From Alphaproteobacteria bacterium (lineage in GTDB: Bacteria; Pseudomonadota; Alphaproteobacteria; Rhizobiales; OSC116): DNA of 64,000 nt. Shown in pieces: positions 25,725 through 34,928 of this stretch; position 1 is the stretch's first letter; every line of letters begins with the position of its first letter. Position numbers and translations under genes: made by a program. The stretch is from NCBI GenBank assembly GCA_002400495.2, contig NVQL02000074.1, positions 1 to 64,000 on the forward strand, in the 5' to 3' direction. Below the pieces are notes generated by a model. The model did not search any database. It was given only the letters and a program-made list of their open reading frames with translations, and had not been told where the DNA came from.

Positions 25725-26897
25725 ATGAAAATCACGGCCATAGAAACAGTTATAGTCAATGCCATTCATCGAAATTGGATATTTGTGAAAGTTCTTACAG
25801 ATCAACCAGGTCTTTATGGCTGGGGTGAAGCCACTCTTGAGTGGAAAACCAAAGGGGTTTTGGGCGTTATTGAAGATCTTAAACCACTAGTCATCGGTCA
25901 AGACCCGATGCGGATCGAGCATTTATTCAACCGAATGACCCAATTAAGTTTTTGGCCACTGGGTTCGATCGGCCTAACTGCCGTCTCGGCAATTGACCAA
26001 GCACTTTGGGATATAAAATCAAAAGATTTGGGCGTGCCAGCATGGCAACTTCTGGGCGGCCAAGTGCGAGATAAAGTGCGTGTTTACACTCATTTAAACC
26101 GTGGTAAAATTACAAAGCAAGTCGATCCAAAAAATATTGAAGCCTATTGCGATGCCGTCGAAGAAACCGTAGCCATGGGTTATAATGCAATTAAATTAGG
26201 GATGGTCCCCTATACGGGCTATGATGCCCCCCTCGAAGAGGTTCGCCATGTTGAAAAACTAGCCATCGCCATCAGAGAACGCGTTGGTGACGGTGTCGAT
26301 ATCATGACAGATTTTCACGGCAGGCCACAATCCATAGCGGCTGCCAAAGCCTATATTGACGCCATAGCTCCCATTAAACCATTATTCGTTGAAGAACCTA
26401 TCCAACCAGGCAACACCCCCGCAATGGCCACCCTTGCCCAACAGGTGGATTGCCCGCTTGCAACTGGCGAACGGCTGTTCACAACGCGAGAGTTCGCCGA
26501 AGTTGCAGAAACTCAAGCGGTGACCTATATCCAACCTGATTTATGCCATTGCGGCGGGTTAACAGGCGGCAGAAAAATTGCCGTTATTGCAGAAACTGCT
26601 GGCATTGGCATTATGCCACACAACCCTATGGGGCCCGTTGCGGGGGCTGTGGCTCTGCATTTTGATGTCGCAACACCTAATTTTGTCATTCAAGAAGAAG
26701 CCGTTGGCTTGGTGCCGTGGTTTGACGATATCTTTGATCATCCAATGCAATTTAAAGATGGTTACTGGTCTGTGCCACAAAAAATTGGCTTTGGATTGGA
26801 AATAAATGAAGAGGCTGCCAAAAAACACCCCTACTCACCTGAAAAAATACCAGCACTAAATGCAGTTTTATCCGATGGCACCATTGCCAATTGGTAG
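25725..26897 (+). CDS. Enolase-superfamily sugar-acid dehydratase (galactonate dehydratase-like)
   Basis: The 390-residue protein belongs to the mandelate racemase/muconate-lactonizing branch. Visible motifs are D-F-H-G-R (first metal Asp and a catalytic His), F-V-E-E-P-I-Q (second metal ligand), T-G-E-R-L-F-T (third metal Glu) and P-H-N-P-M-G-P with the second catalytic His. This set is characteristic of D-galactonate dehydratase (DgoD)-type enzymes, which give 2-keto-3-deoxy sugar acids. The related gluconate, arabinonate and xylonate dehydratases share it, so the exact substrate is uncertain. It is 30 bp after dctM and probably co-transcribed, so the TRAP importer and dehydratase likely handle the same acid. 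No later KDG kinase/aldolase genes are in the window. Confidence 0.85.
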   Translation: MKITAIETVIVNAIHRNWIFVKVLTDQPGLYGWGEATLEWKTKGVLGVIEDLKPLVIGQDPMRIEHLFNRMTQLSFWPLGSIGLTAVSAIDQALWDIKSKDLGVPAWQLLGGQVRDKVRVYTHLNRGKITKQVDPKNIEAYCDAVEETVAMGYNAIKLGMVPYTGYDAPLEEVRHVEKLAIAIRERVGDGVDIMTDFHGRPQSIAAAKAYIDAIAPIKPLFVEEPIQPGNTPAMATLAQQVDCPLATGERLFTTREFAEVAETQAVTYIQPDLCHCGGLTGGRKIAVIAETAGIGIMPHNPMGPVAGAVALHFDVATPNFVIQEEAVGLVPWFDDIFDHPMQFKDGYWSVPQKIGFGLEINEEAAKKHPYSPEKIPALNAVLSDGTIANW

Positions 26898-27021
26898 GAA
26901 GTCTCATGGTCAACTTTCAAATAAATAATTCAAGCCTATATACAAAAAATCTAGACTGGTTTAACTTCGTAAACGATTTGATATAAATGAGATAATTTAC
27001 ACATTAGAATAAGGCCTGAAC

Positions 27022-27807
27022 TTGAAAGATAGTGATAAAACGAATTCCAAATCTTTTGATATAAAGCTGCCACGGGAATTCATATCTTCTATGCCTACAG
27101 GCATTGCTAAAGAAGCCGTGGAAATTTTGGGTCGCAGAATTGCGAACGATGTTTATTCCCCAGATGAAATCATGCCAACCGAGCCCGAACTTGCCCAATC
27201 TCTCGGCGTAAGCCGAGCAACTGTTCGCGATGCCATTAAAGTCCTATCAGGAATGGGTTTGATACGCACCGCACGGCGTTATGGAACTAGAGTGCGACCG
27301 GTGAAAGAATGGAATTTATTAGATAGTGACCTTGTTGGTTGGCATAATTTGAGCCACCCTCGAATTAAGCGTATGTTTTCAGAAACAACGGAACTACGAA
27401 CCATTATCGAACCTGCTGCGGCTGCACTTGCAGCTGAAAGAGCAAACGAAATTCAAATTCAAAAAATTGAAGAAGCCGCGCATGCTATTCATCATGGTAA
27501 AGGCAATCTACAAACACTTTTCGATGCTGATTGCCAATTCCACATTACCTTACTTGATGCAACTCAAAACAATGTAATTCATCAAATGCGGCAAATAATC
27601 CTAACAATGTTAAGAATTTCATACGAATTTGGGGTTATTGTTGGTGACACTGACGAAGTGAATAGTGAAGCGCATATTTTGGTTGCAAGTGCCATTAGAA
27701 ACCGACAACCAGACCAAGCCCGAGATCTCATGACAAAAATGCTCGAAATAAACCAAAGAATCGCTGTGAATTATTGGGTTAAAATGGATGAGACAACAAA
27801 ACAATAA
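27022..27807 (+). CDS. GntR family (FadR-type) transcriptional regulator
   Basis: The 261-residue protein has a GntR winged helix (M-P-T-E-P-E-L-A-Q-S-L-G-V-S-R-A-T-V-R-D at about residues 53-71) and an FCD-like all-helical effector domain with metal-ligand-type residues (D-A-D-C-Q-F-H). It starts with TTG at 27022, with AAGG 7 bp upstream. FadR-type GntR regulators often control sugar-acid catabolic genes, so it likely governs dctPQM and the dehydratase. A perfect inverted repeat upstream of dctP is a plausible operator. Its own upstream region (26898-27021) has no matching repeat. Confidence 0.9.
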   Translation: MKDSDKTNSKSFDIKLPREFISSMPTGIAKEAVEILGRRIANDVYSPDEIMPTEPELAQSLGVSRATVRDAIKVLSGMGLIRTARRYGTRVRPVKEWNLLDSDLVGWHNLSHPRIKRMFSETTELRTIIEPAAAALAAERANEIQIQKIEEAAHAIHHGKGNLQTLFDADCQFHITLLDATQNNVIHQMRQIILTMLRISYEFGVIVGDTDEVNSEAHILVASAIRNRQPDQARDLMTKMLEINQRIAVNYWVKMDETTKQ

Positions 27808-27881
27808 TATGTTTCCAAATTGCTTTAGTTTCCCCCACGCCATCCAGCAACATAGCCGCTAACTTTATCGCATCCCCGTCA

Positions 27882-28949
27882 TTAGGTCGAGAATAAATGT
27901 AGGTCATCAGAAACAAAACCTAACATCAAAGCTTCACCTCGCGCGATTTCTATGTCTTGGTTCAATGATGCAATGACAATAGCACCTGATTTCAATTTAA
28001 CATTCACGATGGTTTCGGTGCCTAATCTTTCAACCAACTGAACTTGACCAGTAATTTGACCCGTTTCCTCATTTTTTATTTGCCGCACTAAATGTTGCGG
28101 TCGAATGCCTAAAATGGCATTTTGTCCAAGCTCAAATTGCAGTTTGTTTTTCAACTGAATGGCTCCAATATCAAGCGAGTCAACCGTGATGGTATTTTCA
28201 CTAACTTCGATAATTTTAACTTCGAAGAAATTCATTTTGGGCGAACCAATAAAACCCGCTACAAATTTATTCGCAGGGTTATGAAACAGCTCCATAGGTG
28301 TGCCAACTTGTTGCACATAACCATCATTGAGCACCACTATTTTATCTGCCAGCGTCATCGCTTCCACCTGATCATGTGTCACATAAACCATTGTGGCATT
28401 TAAATCGGCATGCAATTTACCAATTTCCATACGCATGTCCATACGCAACGAGGCATCTAGATTTGATAAAGGTTCATCAAACAAAAATACGTCGGGCTGA
28501 CGTATGATTGCGCGGCCAATGGCAACACGTTGGCGTTGGCCACCTGACAATTGTGCGGGTTTACGATCAAGCAAATCTTCCATTTGCAATATACCTGCAA
28601 CTTCTTTCACCTTCTTTTCAATTTCGGCCTTGGGTCGTTTGGCCAAGGTGAGCCCAAAAGCTATGTTTTCATAAGAGGTCATATGTGGGTAGAGTGCGTA
28701 TGATTGGAACACCATTGCAATACCACGCTCATTTGGTTGCATATCATTGCAGCGCTTGTCGCCAATGTACAAATCGCCATCACTAATGTCTTCTAGCCCG
28801 GCTATCATTCGCAATAAAGTGGATTTGCCGCAACCGGAGGGGCCAACAAATACAACAAACTCGCCATGTTTAATGTCTAAATCAATACCCTTAATCACTT
28901 CAACAGTACCATAGCTTTTTTTAATGTTCTTAAGCCTTAAATCTACCAT
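27882..28949 (-). CDS. Carbohydrate ABC importer ATPase (MalK/UgpC type)
   Basis: The 355-residue ATPase has Walker A GPSGCGKST (about 37-45), signature LSGGQRQR, Walker B V-F-L-F-D-E-P and H-loop Y-V-T-H-D-Q. The C-terminal regulatory OB-type domain (about 240-355, G-I-R-P-Q-H) is typical of MalK/UgpC. It drives the permeases at 29926-31907, and its start overlaps the glycosidase gene by 7 bp. It is the last gene of the operon. A decayed copy of the same ATPase type lies near 12205-12358. It is convergent with gntR (74 bp). Confidence 0.94.
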   Translation of the reverse strand: MVDLRLKNIKKSYGTVEVIKGIDLDIKHGEFVVFVGPSGCGKSTLLRMIAGLEDISDGDLYIGDKRCNDMQPNERGIAMVFQSYALYPHMTSYENIAFGLTLAKRPKAEIEKKVKEVAGILQMEDLLDRKPAQLSGGQRQRVAIGRAIIRQPDVFLFDEPLSNLDASLRMDMRMEIGKLHADLNATMVYVTHDQVEAMTLADKIVVLNDGYVQQVGTPMELFHNPANKFVAGFIGSPKMNFFEVKIIEVSENTITVDSLDIGAIQLKNKLQFELGQNAILGIRPQHLVRQIKNEETGQITGQVQLVERLGTETIVNVKLKSGAIVIASLNQDIEIARGEALMLGFVSDDLHLFST

Positions 28950-29917
28950 TTTGGCTCCAATTCTAGTCTGCCATCATCGAGCACATTTACATTAATTGGG
29001 TCAATAATTGAGCCGATAAAATTACCTTCATCATCATCATGAGCAAATGCCAAATATTTCAAACCATCTTTGGTTTTTAGTATTTTGCCCGAATATTGTT
29101 TCGCCGGAAAAGAACCATCCAAAAACTTACCCTTCGCTACATACCATGGCCCTAATGGGTTGTTAGCCATCAAATAATGAGTGCCGGTGACCGCGTCAGT
29201 TGGATATTCTCTCAAATATGCTTGAGAAAAATGCTCAGCTGCCGTGCAAAATAGGCAATAATAATAACCTTGGTGCTCAAACACTTGTGGCACTTCCATC
29301 TGCCCAAACAAATTGCCACGATATATAGGTGGCTGTAACTGCCAATCAAAAAGGTTGTCCGATGTAGCAAATCCAATGGTGCCACCCGCGTTGGCTTCTT
29401 CGATATGCGGTTCGCGTGCGGTAAAATACATAAGATAACCGTCAGAGATTGGGTTTTTAATCACACAGGGATCACGCATAGCTCGATCATGCCATAGTGC
29501 AGGTGTATACTCTTCATAATCATTACCCGCGATATCCAAAATCGGGTCAATTTGAACACGTTGCCAATTATGTAAGTCGCTACTAGTGGCTTGGCCGATT
29601 CGTTGTTTCATACCACCATCTTGTTTATTGGTACCCGTATAAAACAAATGCCATAAACCATCTTCACCTTTAATGACTGAACCCGTCCAAGTTGTCCAAT
29701 TGTCAAATGCTTCTGTTTTACTTGGCTCAAAACAAGTGCCCAAATCAGTCCAATTTGTTAAATCTTGGCTCTTGGCATGACCAATGCTAACATTGCGATG
29801 TCGCAAATCTGCATCACCCAAGCTCTTGTCGGCTTTTAGGTAAAAGATATGCCAATCATCGCCGTCTTTAGCGAACCAAAAGTCCCATATCCATTGATTT
29901 TTAAGTTTTAGTGTCAT
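28943..29917 (-). CDS. GH32/43-clan beta-propeller glycosidase
   Basis: The 324-residue protein lacks a signal peptide. Features of the GH32/68/43 propeller group are W-I-W-D-F-W-F-A at the N-terminus, W-T-G-S-V, R-D-P-C-V (transition-state Asp) and Q-M-E-V-P-Q-V-F with the likely acid/base Glu. The R-D-P and E-V-P pair resembles GH32 fructosidases more than GH43 arabinanases, so fructo-oligosaccharide or sucrose-like substrates are possible. It is not a secreted enzyme. It lies between permease and ATPase genes of a sugar importer and overlaps the ATPase gene by 7 bp, so it probably cleaves the imported sugar. The exact family needs a profile search. Confidence 0.75.
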   Translation of the reverse strand: MTLKLKNQWIWDFWFAKDGDDWHIFYLKADKSLGDADLRHRNVSIGHAKSQDLTNWTDLGTCFEPSKTEAFDNWTTWTGSVIKGEDGLWHLFYTGTNKQDGGMKQRIGQATSSDLHNWQRVQIDPILDIAGNDYEEYTPALWHDRAMRDPCVIKNPISDGYLMYFTAREPHIEEANAGGTIGFATSDNLFDWQLQPPIYRGNLFGQMEVPQVFEHQGYYYCLFCTAAEHFSQAYLREYPTDAVTGTHYLMANNPLGPWYVAKGKFLDGSFPAKQYSGKILKTKDGLKYLAFAHDDDEGNFIGSIIDPINVNVLDDGRLELEPKW

Positions 29918-29925
29918 GTTTTTTC

Positions 29926-30807
29926 TTAACCTTTTATACCAGTTGAGGCGATAGATGTAATGAAAGCGCGTTGTAAGAATAGGTAGAATACCAATACTGG
30001 CAATGTAACAATGGTCAAATATGCCATCACCTCACCCCAAGCCACATTAAGCTGAAAGAAATATTGCAAACCAATCATAACAGGACGAAATTCTTCCGAC
30101 TGAATGACCATTAACGGCCATATATATTGATGGCTATACATAATTAGAAATTTCAAAATTGCCGCTGTTGCAAATACAGGACCCGATATGGGTATGATCA
30201 CTTTGCGATAAATCTGAAACCAAGTCGCACCGTCTATGCGTGCCGCTTCTATCAAATCCTTGGGCAAATCTTTAAAATATTGCACAAATAGAAATATTGT
30301 AAGCGCGTCCGCAATCCACGGGATAATCTGCACATGGTAACTATTTAACCAACCCCATGTGAGGCCATCTAACCCAAACCATGGTAGGTTATTTACCACC
30401 ATCAACAACGGCACAGCAATGGTTTCAAATGGCACGATAAGTGTGGCTAAAATAATTGCCAAAACAATCTCACGCCCTTTCCAGTCCAAAAAAGCGAATG
30501 AAAAAGCAGCCAATGAGCATAAAAATAGTGAAAGCGCGACTGTAGTGCCCGTAATGAATATCGAGTTTAAAATAAACCTAATCACCGGAACACGCTCAAA
30601 AATTGCGAAATAATTATCTAACGAAATATCACCAACTGGTAAAAATGCACGCAATGAATTTGTATCAACCAATAATTGCAAATCAGGTTTAAGGGATGAC
30701 ATCACCATAAACACAATGGGGAAAACAAATACCAAAGCCACGGCAATTAAAAAACTGTAACGCATAATGAGTTTGATGCGGTCTAACGTCAAATCTGGTG
30801 AGGACAT
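29926..30807 (-). CDS. Carbohydrate ABC importer permease (MalG type)
   Basis: The 293-residue membrane protein is MalG-like, with six helices and the EAA loop E-A-A-R-I-D-G-A-T-W-F-Q-I-Y near residue 205. It forms the second half of the transmembrane channel with the MalF-type protein. Its first base overlaps the last base of that gene. It precedes the glycosidase gene by 8 bp. Substrate is as for the operon, probably an oligosaccharide. Confidence 0.93.
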   Translation of the reverse strand: MSSPDLTLDRIKLIMRYSFLIAVALVFVFPIVFMVMSSLKPDLQLLVDTNSLRAFLPVGDISLDNYFAIFERVPVIRFILNSIFITGTTVALSLFLCSLAAFSFAFLDWKGREIVLAIILATLIVPFETIAVPLLMVVNNLPWFGLDGLTWGWLNSYHVQIIPWIADALTIFLFVQYFKDLPKDLIEAARIDGATWFQIYRKVIIPISGPVFATAAILKFLIMYSHQYIWPLMVIQSEEFRPVMIGLQYFFQLNVAWGEVMAYLTIVTLPVLVFYLFLQRAFITSIASTGIKG

Positions 30808-31907
30808 TATGTTTTCTCCCGTGTTAGGTAACGTTGGAATAAGGAAATTGACAGAACAATGAGGAAAAGAATGACTGAAATGGCCGAGCCACCTGCTATG
30901 TCCTGTTTTTCATACCCACGAATGACCGCTTGATATACCAATGTTTGGGTTGAATCCAACGGCCCTCCCCTTGTCATCACGTTAACTTGTGAAAATAACG
31001 CGAATGCTTGCATGGTGATGACGATTAAAACCAATACCGCTGTGTTGCGTAAACCTGGCCAAGTGACATATCTAAACTTTTGCCATTTGGTTGCGCCTTC
31101 AATATCGGCCACCTCATAAAGAGACGCAGGAATGGTTTGCAACCCCGAAAGCCAGATTACCATATGAAACCCAACAGCTTGCCATATAGACATCGCTGCT
31201 ATCGAACCAAGAGCTGTGTCAGTTCTCCCCAACCAGTCTATAGGCTCGAAATAGCCAAAACTCAAAATCGACAATAGATTATTCAACAGCCCATCATCGC
31301 CATCATAAATAAACCGCCAAAGTATCGAAACCACGATAATTGACATCACGACTGGCATAAAATATATCGTCCGAAAAATATTAATAAAACGCATTTTTTG
31401 ATTAATCAGCAACGCTAACAGGAGCGCAAGACCTCCTTGTACAGGGGCAACAATGAGCACAAATACAACCGTATTAACTAGCGCCTTTATAAATATTACG
31501 TCTTTTGCGAGCATCACCACTCGGTCATCGCCGCTACTCCAAGAAAACCATTCTTTCATGCCCTTTAATTCGGGATAATTTGGGTTTTTGCGGGTAAATT
31601 TTCGAACACGTGGGTAGGTTAAATTACCATCATCATCGCGTATCAATTGACCCGATTCGGCCTTTTTAGGTTCAATGGTTAGAATATCAAAGCTCAGCAA
31701 TTGGCTAAAATTACTCGTGCCTACATATTCAGTTGGGTTAGGAGACACCAGACGCTGATTGGTGAATGAGAAACCGAAAGCCAATATGAACGGAACAATT
31801 AAAAATAAAGACATTAGCACTATGGCAGGAGATGCCATTCCCCAGCCAGCTGCTGTTGTTTGTCTTAATTTTGATGTGGGTTTTTTGCGCACCAAGTTTA
31901 CCTCCAT
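30807..31907 (-). CDS. Carbohydrate ABC importer permease (MalF type)
   Basis: The 366-residue protein has six main helices and the EAA loop around Y-E-V-A-D-I-E-G-A-T-K-W. It has a polar insertion between helices 1 and 2 (about residues 65-130, with repeated charged and aromatic residues), which is longer than in compact MalF/UgpA-type permeases. It pairs with the MalG-type protein. A 10-bp stem-loop lies between it and the upstream binding-protein gene. The insertion could face the periplasm and contact the binding protein. Confidence 0.92.
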   Translation of the reverse strand: MEVNLVRKKPTSKLRQTTAAGWGMASPAIVLMSLFLIVPFILAFGFSFTNQRLVSPNPTEYVGTSNFSQLLSFDILTIEPKKAESGQLIRDDDGNLTYPRVRKFTRKNPNYPELKGMKEWFSWSSGDDRVVMLAKDVIFIKALVNTVVFVLIVAPVQGGLALLLALLINQKMRFINIFRTIYFMPVVMSIIVVSILWRFIYDGDDGLLNNLLSILSFGYFEPIDWLGRTDTALGSIAAMSIWQAVGFHMVIWLSGLQTIPASLYEVADIEGATKWQKFRYVTWPGLRNTAVLVLIVITMQAFALFSQVNVMTRGGPLDSTQTLVYQAVIRGYEKQDIAGGSAISVILFLIVLSISLFQRYLTREKT

Positions 31908-31933
31908 TAAATAAACGAATGGTCAGAATTTAT

Positions 31934-31964
31934 AGGTGCCGCCCAGTGCAACTAGGCGGCACCT
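31934..31964 (-). other. Perfect 10-bp stem-loop after sugar-binding-protein gene
   Basis: AGGTGCCGCC (31934-31943) pairs with GGCGGCACCT (31955-31964) around an 11-nt loop, 17 bp after the binding-protein stop. It is GC-rich with no U tract. Likely roles are mRNA 3'-end protection or partial termination. Confidence 0.75.
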
Positions 31965-31981
31965 CACTTTAGAGGGAGGAT

Positions 31982-33244
31982 CTAAAAGCCGTAGTTATTG
32001 TTTTTCACGACGTCTGCGTCAATAGCGTCTACAGCTGCGTCCAACGCATCAACCACATCAGCACCGTTTGAAATATCAGCCAAGGCTTTTTCAAAATCCA
32101 ATGCAGCGACAACATATCCAGGTGTCACAGGGCGTAAAACACCTTGCTCATTGCTTAAATCGAAGAACATTTCAAGCGGACCACCAGCTTTGTATTTTTC
32201 GGTCATTGCTGCGGCTGATTTGGTGGCGGGTATGAGGCCAAGACCTTCTGAGAATTGAGCTAAATATTTATCTTGCATTGTAAATTCAATAAATGCAGAT
32301 GCACCATCTTTATGTTCACTCTGTGATGAAACACCGAATTGCCAAGATGCCGCGCCAATCTTGCTACCTTCGCCAAAATCTGGTGCTGGAAGGAATAAAA
32401 TATCATCACCAAATTTTTCTAAAGCTGGCAATGCCGCCCAGTTTCCGTTCCATTGCATGGCATATTTGCCGTCAATAAATCCAGAATCACGATCAGCACC
32501 ATCTTGCGATGAACCAGGTGACAACTTATTGGTAAACAGGTTTTGGAACCAATTGCCAAATTCAATTGCTTTGTCACCATTTAAAGCGCCTTCAGCAGTT
32601 GTGTATGTTGTACGGTCCATGATATCGCCACCAAATGACTGCAAGAATGGAGAAAACGCATAAGGGAACCACTCACCAGTCCAGGCCAATCCCATGTCGA
32701 TAGGATAGTCGAATTTTCCACCAGCTTTAATTGTTTCTAACGCAGCATTAAATTCTTCACCAGACCAAGGTTTGTCGAGCGTAGGAATGCGAATTCCATG
32801 ATCTTCAAGTATGGATTTGCGGGTGAATATAGCCAAAGCCGCATCCCACATTCCAACGGAATATACTTTGCCATCCCATTTACCAATGGCACCGGGCAAA
32901 AACCCATCTAGTGCATTTTCAGGCAAATCCAAAGGCGACATATAGCCTGCCCATGCCCAGTTTGGCATAACAGGGCCATCAACATCTAAAATATCAGGCA
33001 AATTCCCCGCAAAGGCAGCGGCCACTACAGATTCATTATATGTGTCTTGCGGAAAATTTTCCAATTCCACTGACCATTTGTCCTGAGAGGCATTAAAATC
33101 ATTAATCACCCCAGTGATTATGTCAATTGAAACTTGCTCCCCTGCTCCGTGATACCACATACTTAGCTTTGCTTCAGCAAGTGCAGTGCCGGTTAGTAAT
33201 GTCGACAGCATTATGGCGCTGCCTATCTTAATTATATTCTTCAT
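31982..33244 (-). CDS. Carbohydrate ABC transporter substrate-binding protein (family 1)
   Basis: The 420-residue protein has a Sec signal peptide (MKNIIKIGSAIMLSTLLTGTALA, cleavage near 23). It has family-1 features: F-N-A-S-Q-D-K-W-S-V-E, D-I-L-D-V-D-G-P near 85, and S-W-Q-F-G-V-S-S near 285. It captures a carbohydrate for the MalFG permeases. It overlaps the upstream LacI gene by 4 bp, so regulator and binding protein are in one transcript. It carries many aromatic residues in positions usual for sugar stacking. The sugar cannot be named from sequence. Confidence 0.92.
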   Translation of the reverse strand: MKNIIKIGSAIMLSTLLTGTALAEAKLSMWYHGAGEQVSIDIITGVINDFNASQDKWSVELENFPQDTYNESVVAAAFAGNLPDILDVDGPVMPNWAWAGYMSPLDLPENALDGFLPGAIGKWDGKVYSVGMWDAALAIFTRKSILEDHGIRIPTLDKPWSGEEFNAALETIKAGGKFDYPIDMGLAWTGEWFPYAFSPFLQSFGGDIMDRTTYTTAEGALNGDKAIEFGNWFQNLFTNKLSPGSSQDGADRDSGFIDGKYAMQWNGNWAALPALEKFGDDILFLPAPDFGEGSKIGAASWQFGVSSQSEHKDGASAFIEFTMQDKYLAQFSEGLGLIPATKSAAAMTEKYKAGGPLEMFFDLSNEQGVLRPVTPGYVVAALDFEKALADISNGADVVDALDAAVDAIDADVVKNNNYGF

Positions 33245-34326
33245 TTTTCACTCCTCCTTGTTGACTTGAATTGTAAAACCGAGCTATCTTCAGCTGTGAC
33301 GGACTCACGCCAAATAACTGGTCCTGAAACTAGGTCAACACTAGTTTCGATTGGTTGTTTACCGGCTTTGATCATAGCGAGCAGCTTTTCAGCTGCGCGC
33401 GCGCCAATTGCTTCATACGGCAATTCGGCACTGGTCAAGGTCGGATGTAAATGATCACATATAACGCGGTAATTATCGTATCCAGTAAGCGACATTTGTT
33501 CGGGCAATCTTATGCCGCGTTCTCGCAGCAATCCATATACACGCATGGCCATTTTATCGTTAGCGCAACATATAACCGTTGGTTTAATGGGGGTGTTTAA
33601 CAGTCTATCTATTGAATCCCATAATAGGTCGAACTCATGGGCATCGTCAGATAAAGCAGCTGTAATCACCAATTCTGGGTCATAAGCTATGCCGTATTCA
33701 TTTAATGCTTGCTTATAACCATCTAGCCGCAACTCACGTGCCAAAATACTTTCGGGTACGGTTAAAAAACCAATACGTGAATGGCCTTTTTCAATTAAAC
33801 CTTTAGTGAGTTCATATTGCCCATTCTTATCATCAGGCAATACAGCAGCTGTCCCTAAATCATCAAAACAGTTTGCTAAAACCAAAGGAAAACCTTTAGC
33901 TAATATTGGCAATTGCAGTTTTTGATGAAATTCCGCGACGTAAATTAGCCCTTCTACGCGATGTTCCAGCAAGGTCTGAACCAATTTAGAAACTCTTTCA
34001 GGCTTGTCGCCAGTATCAGATATAAGGACTGTCATACCGTTATCAGCCAAAACACGTTGCGCTCCCTGAACGATATGAATGTCGGGCAAACCAGCAGGCT
34101 CCCCTGCGCTTGTTGAAGAAATTGCCCCCGTAATCAAACCAATCAAACCAGATCGCTGGGACCGCATGCTGCGCGCAGCTTTTGAAGGCACATAATTTAG
34201 CTCAGCAATTGCAAGTTCAACTGTTTCTCGTGTTTTGGAGTTAACTGGCGCGTCACCATTTATAACACGCGATACCGTTTTGGGCGAAACCCCCGCAAGC
34301 TTTGCAACGTCATAAATTGTGGCCAT
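33241..34326 (-). CDS. LacI family transcriptional regulator
   Basis: The 361-residue protein has the LacI helix-turn-helix and hinge (I-Y-D-V-A-K-L-A-G-V-S-P-K-T-V-S-R-V-I-N-G) and a periplasmic-binding-type effector domain. The ATG at 34326 follows GAGGGA by about 6 bp; the longer frame adds 11 residues with no reason. It is first gene of the importer operon (binding protein start overlaps by 4 bp). Directly upstream are three abutting TGACATCGATGTCA sites, so it very likely represses its own operon. Induction by the transported sugar or its product is inferred. Confidence 0.93.
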   Translation of the reverse strand: MATIYDVAKLAGVSPKTVSRVINGDAPVNSKTRETVELAIAELNYVPSKAARSMRSQRSGLIGLITGAISSTSAGEPAGLPDIHIVQGAQRVLADNGMTVLISDTGDKPERVSKLVQTLLEHRVEGLIYVAEFHQKLQLPILAKGFPLVLANCFDDLGTAAVLPDDKNGQYELTKGLIEKGHSRIGFLTVPESILARELRLDGYKQALNEYGIAYDPELVITAALSDDAHEFDLLWDSIDRLLNTPIKPTVICCANDKMAMRVYGLLRERGIRLPEQMSLTGYDNYRVICDHLHPTLTSAELPYEAIGARAAEKLLAMIKAGKQPIETSVDLVSGPVIWRESVTAEDSSVLQFKSTRRSEK

Positions 34327-34389
34327 TATCGTTTCCCTCAAATCAATGTTTGTTTTCAAAATTGAAACTTAAACACGATTAAATTAGCA

Positions 34390-34431
34390 TGACATCGGTG
34401 TCATGACATCGATGTCATGACATCGATGTCA
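34390..34431. promoter_or_regulatory. Three abutting 14-bp LacI-type palindromes
   Basis: TGACATCGGTGTCA (34390-34403), TGACATCGATGTCA (34404-34417) and TGACATCGATGTCA (34418-34431) follow each other with no spacing and an exact 14-bp period. The CG centre is typical of LacI sites. A minus-strand TTGACA lies at 34454-34459, so the sites cover the -10/start region of the lacI operon. Confidence 0.85.
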
Positions 34432-34928
34432 TAGTCGTATAATGATAAATAATTGTCAAGCGAAGAAATAGAGAAAATATTTTGATGTAAAATTTTCGAA
34501 ATCGCTACATTGAATAGTTCACCATTTAAACTCAGGCTCCACAAGGGTTACAGCATTAAAATACATTACCAAAACAACGCTGATACAGCTTGAAATATCA
34601 GAAAGAAAATTTATCATCGTCAAGTTTTGAGAAACACTAAACATCTCAATCGCAAATAAAAGTCAAATTGCCATTAAGTTATATTTTGTCACGACGTAGG
34701 ACAAAAATTGCTGACGCAATCCAAATATGTATGAAGTAAAAAAGACTACAGCATTAGAACCAACACTCCTGTTTCGCCAATTCCAACTAACACCAAGTAA
34801 ATGTGTCTGCATTTCCTAACTAAAGGTGTGCAATAATATATTGCCGTTTAATACTAAATATTGATATTGATATTTACCGCCATTTTTGACTTAATATTTC
34901 AAGTTCTATTAGGAATACAGGTTCAAAA
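34432..34928. other. Intergenic region with the lacI promoter
   Basis: Close to 34454-34459 is a minus-strand TTGACA that probably serves as the -35 box of the lacI operon. The rest (to 34928) separates it from the end of the ribose-type operon. I see no gene or clear terminator in it. Confidence 0.5.
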
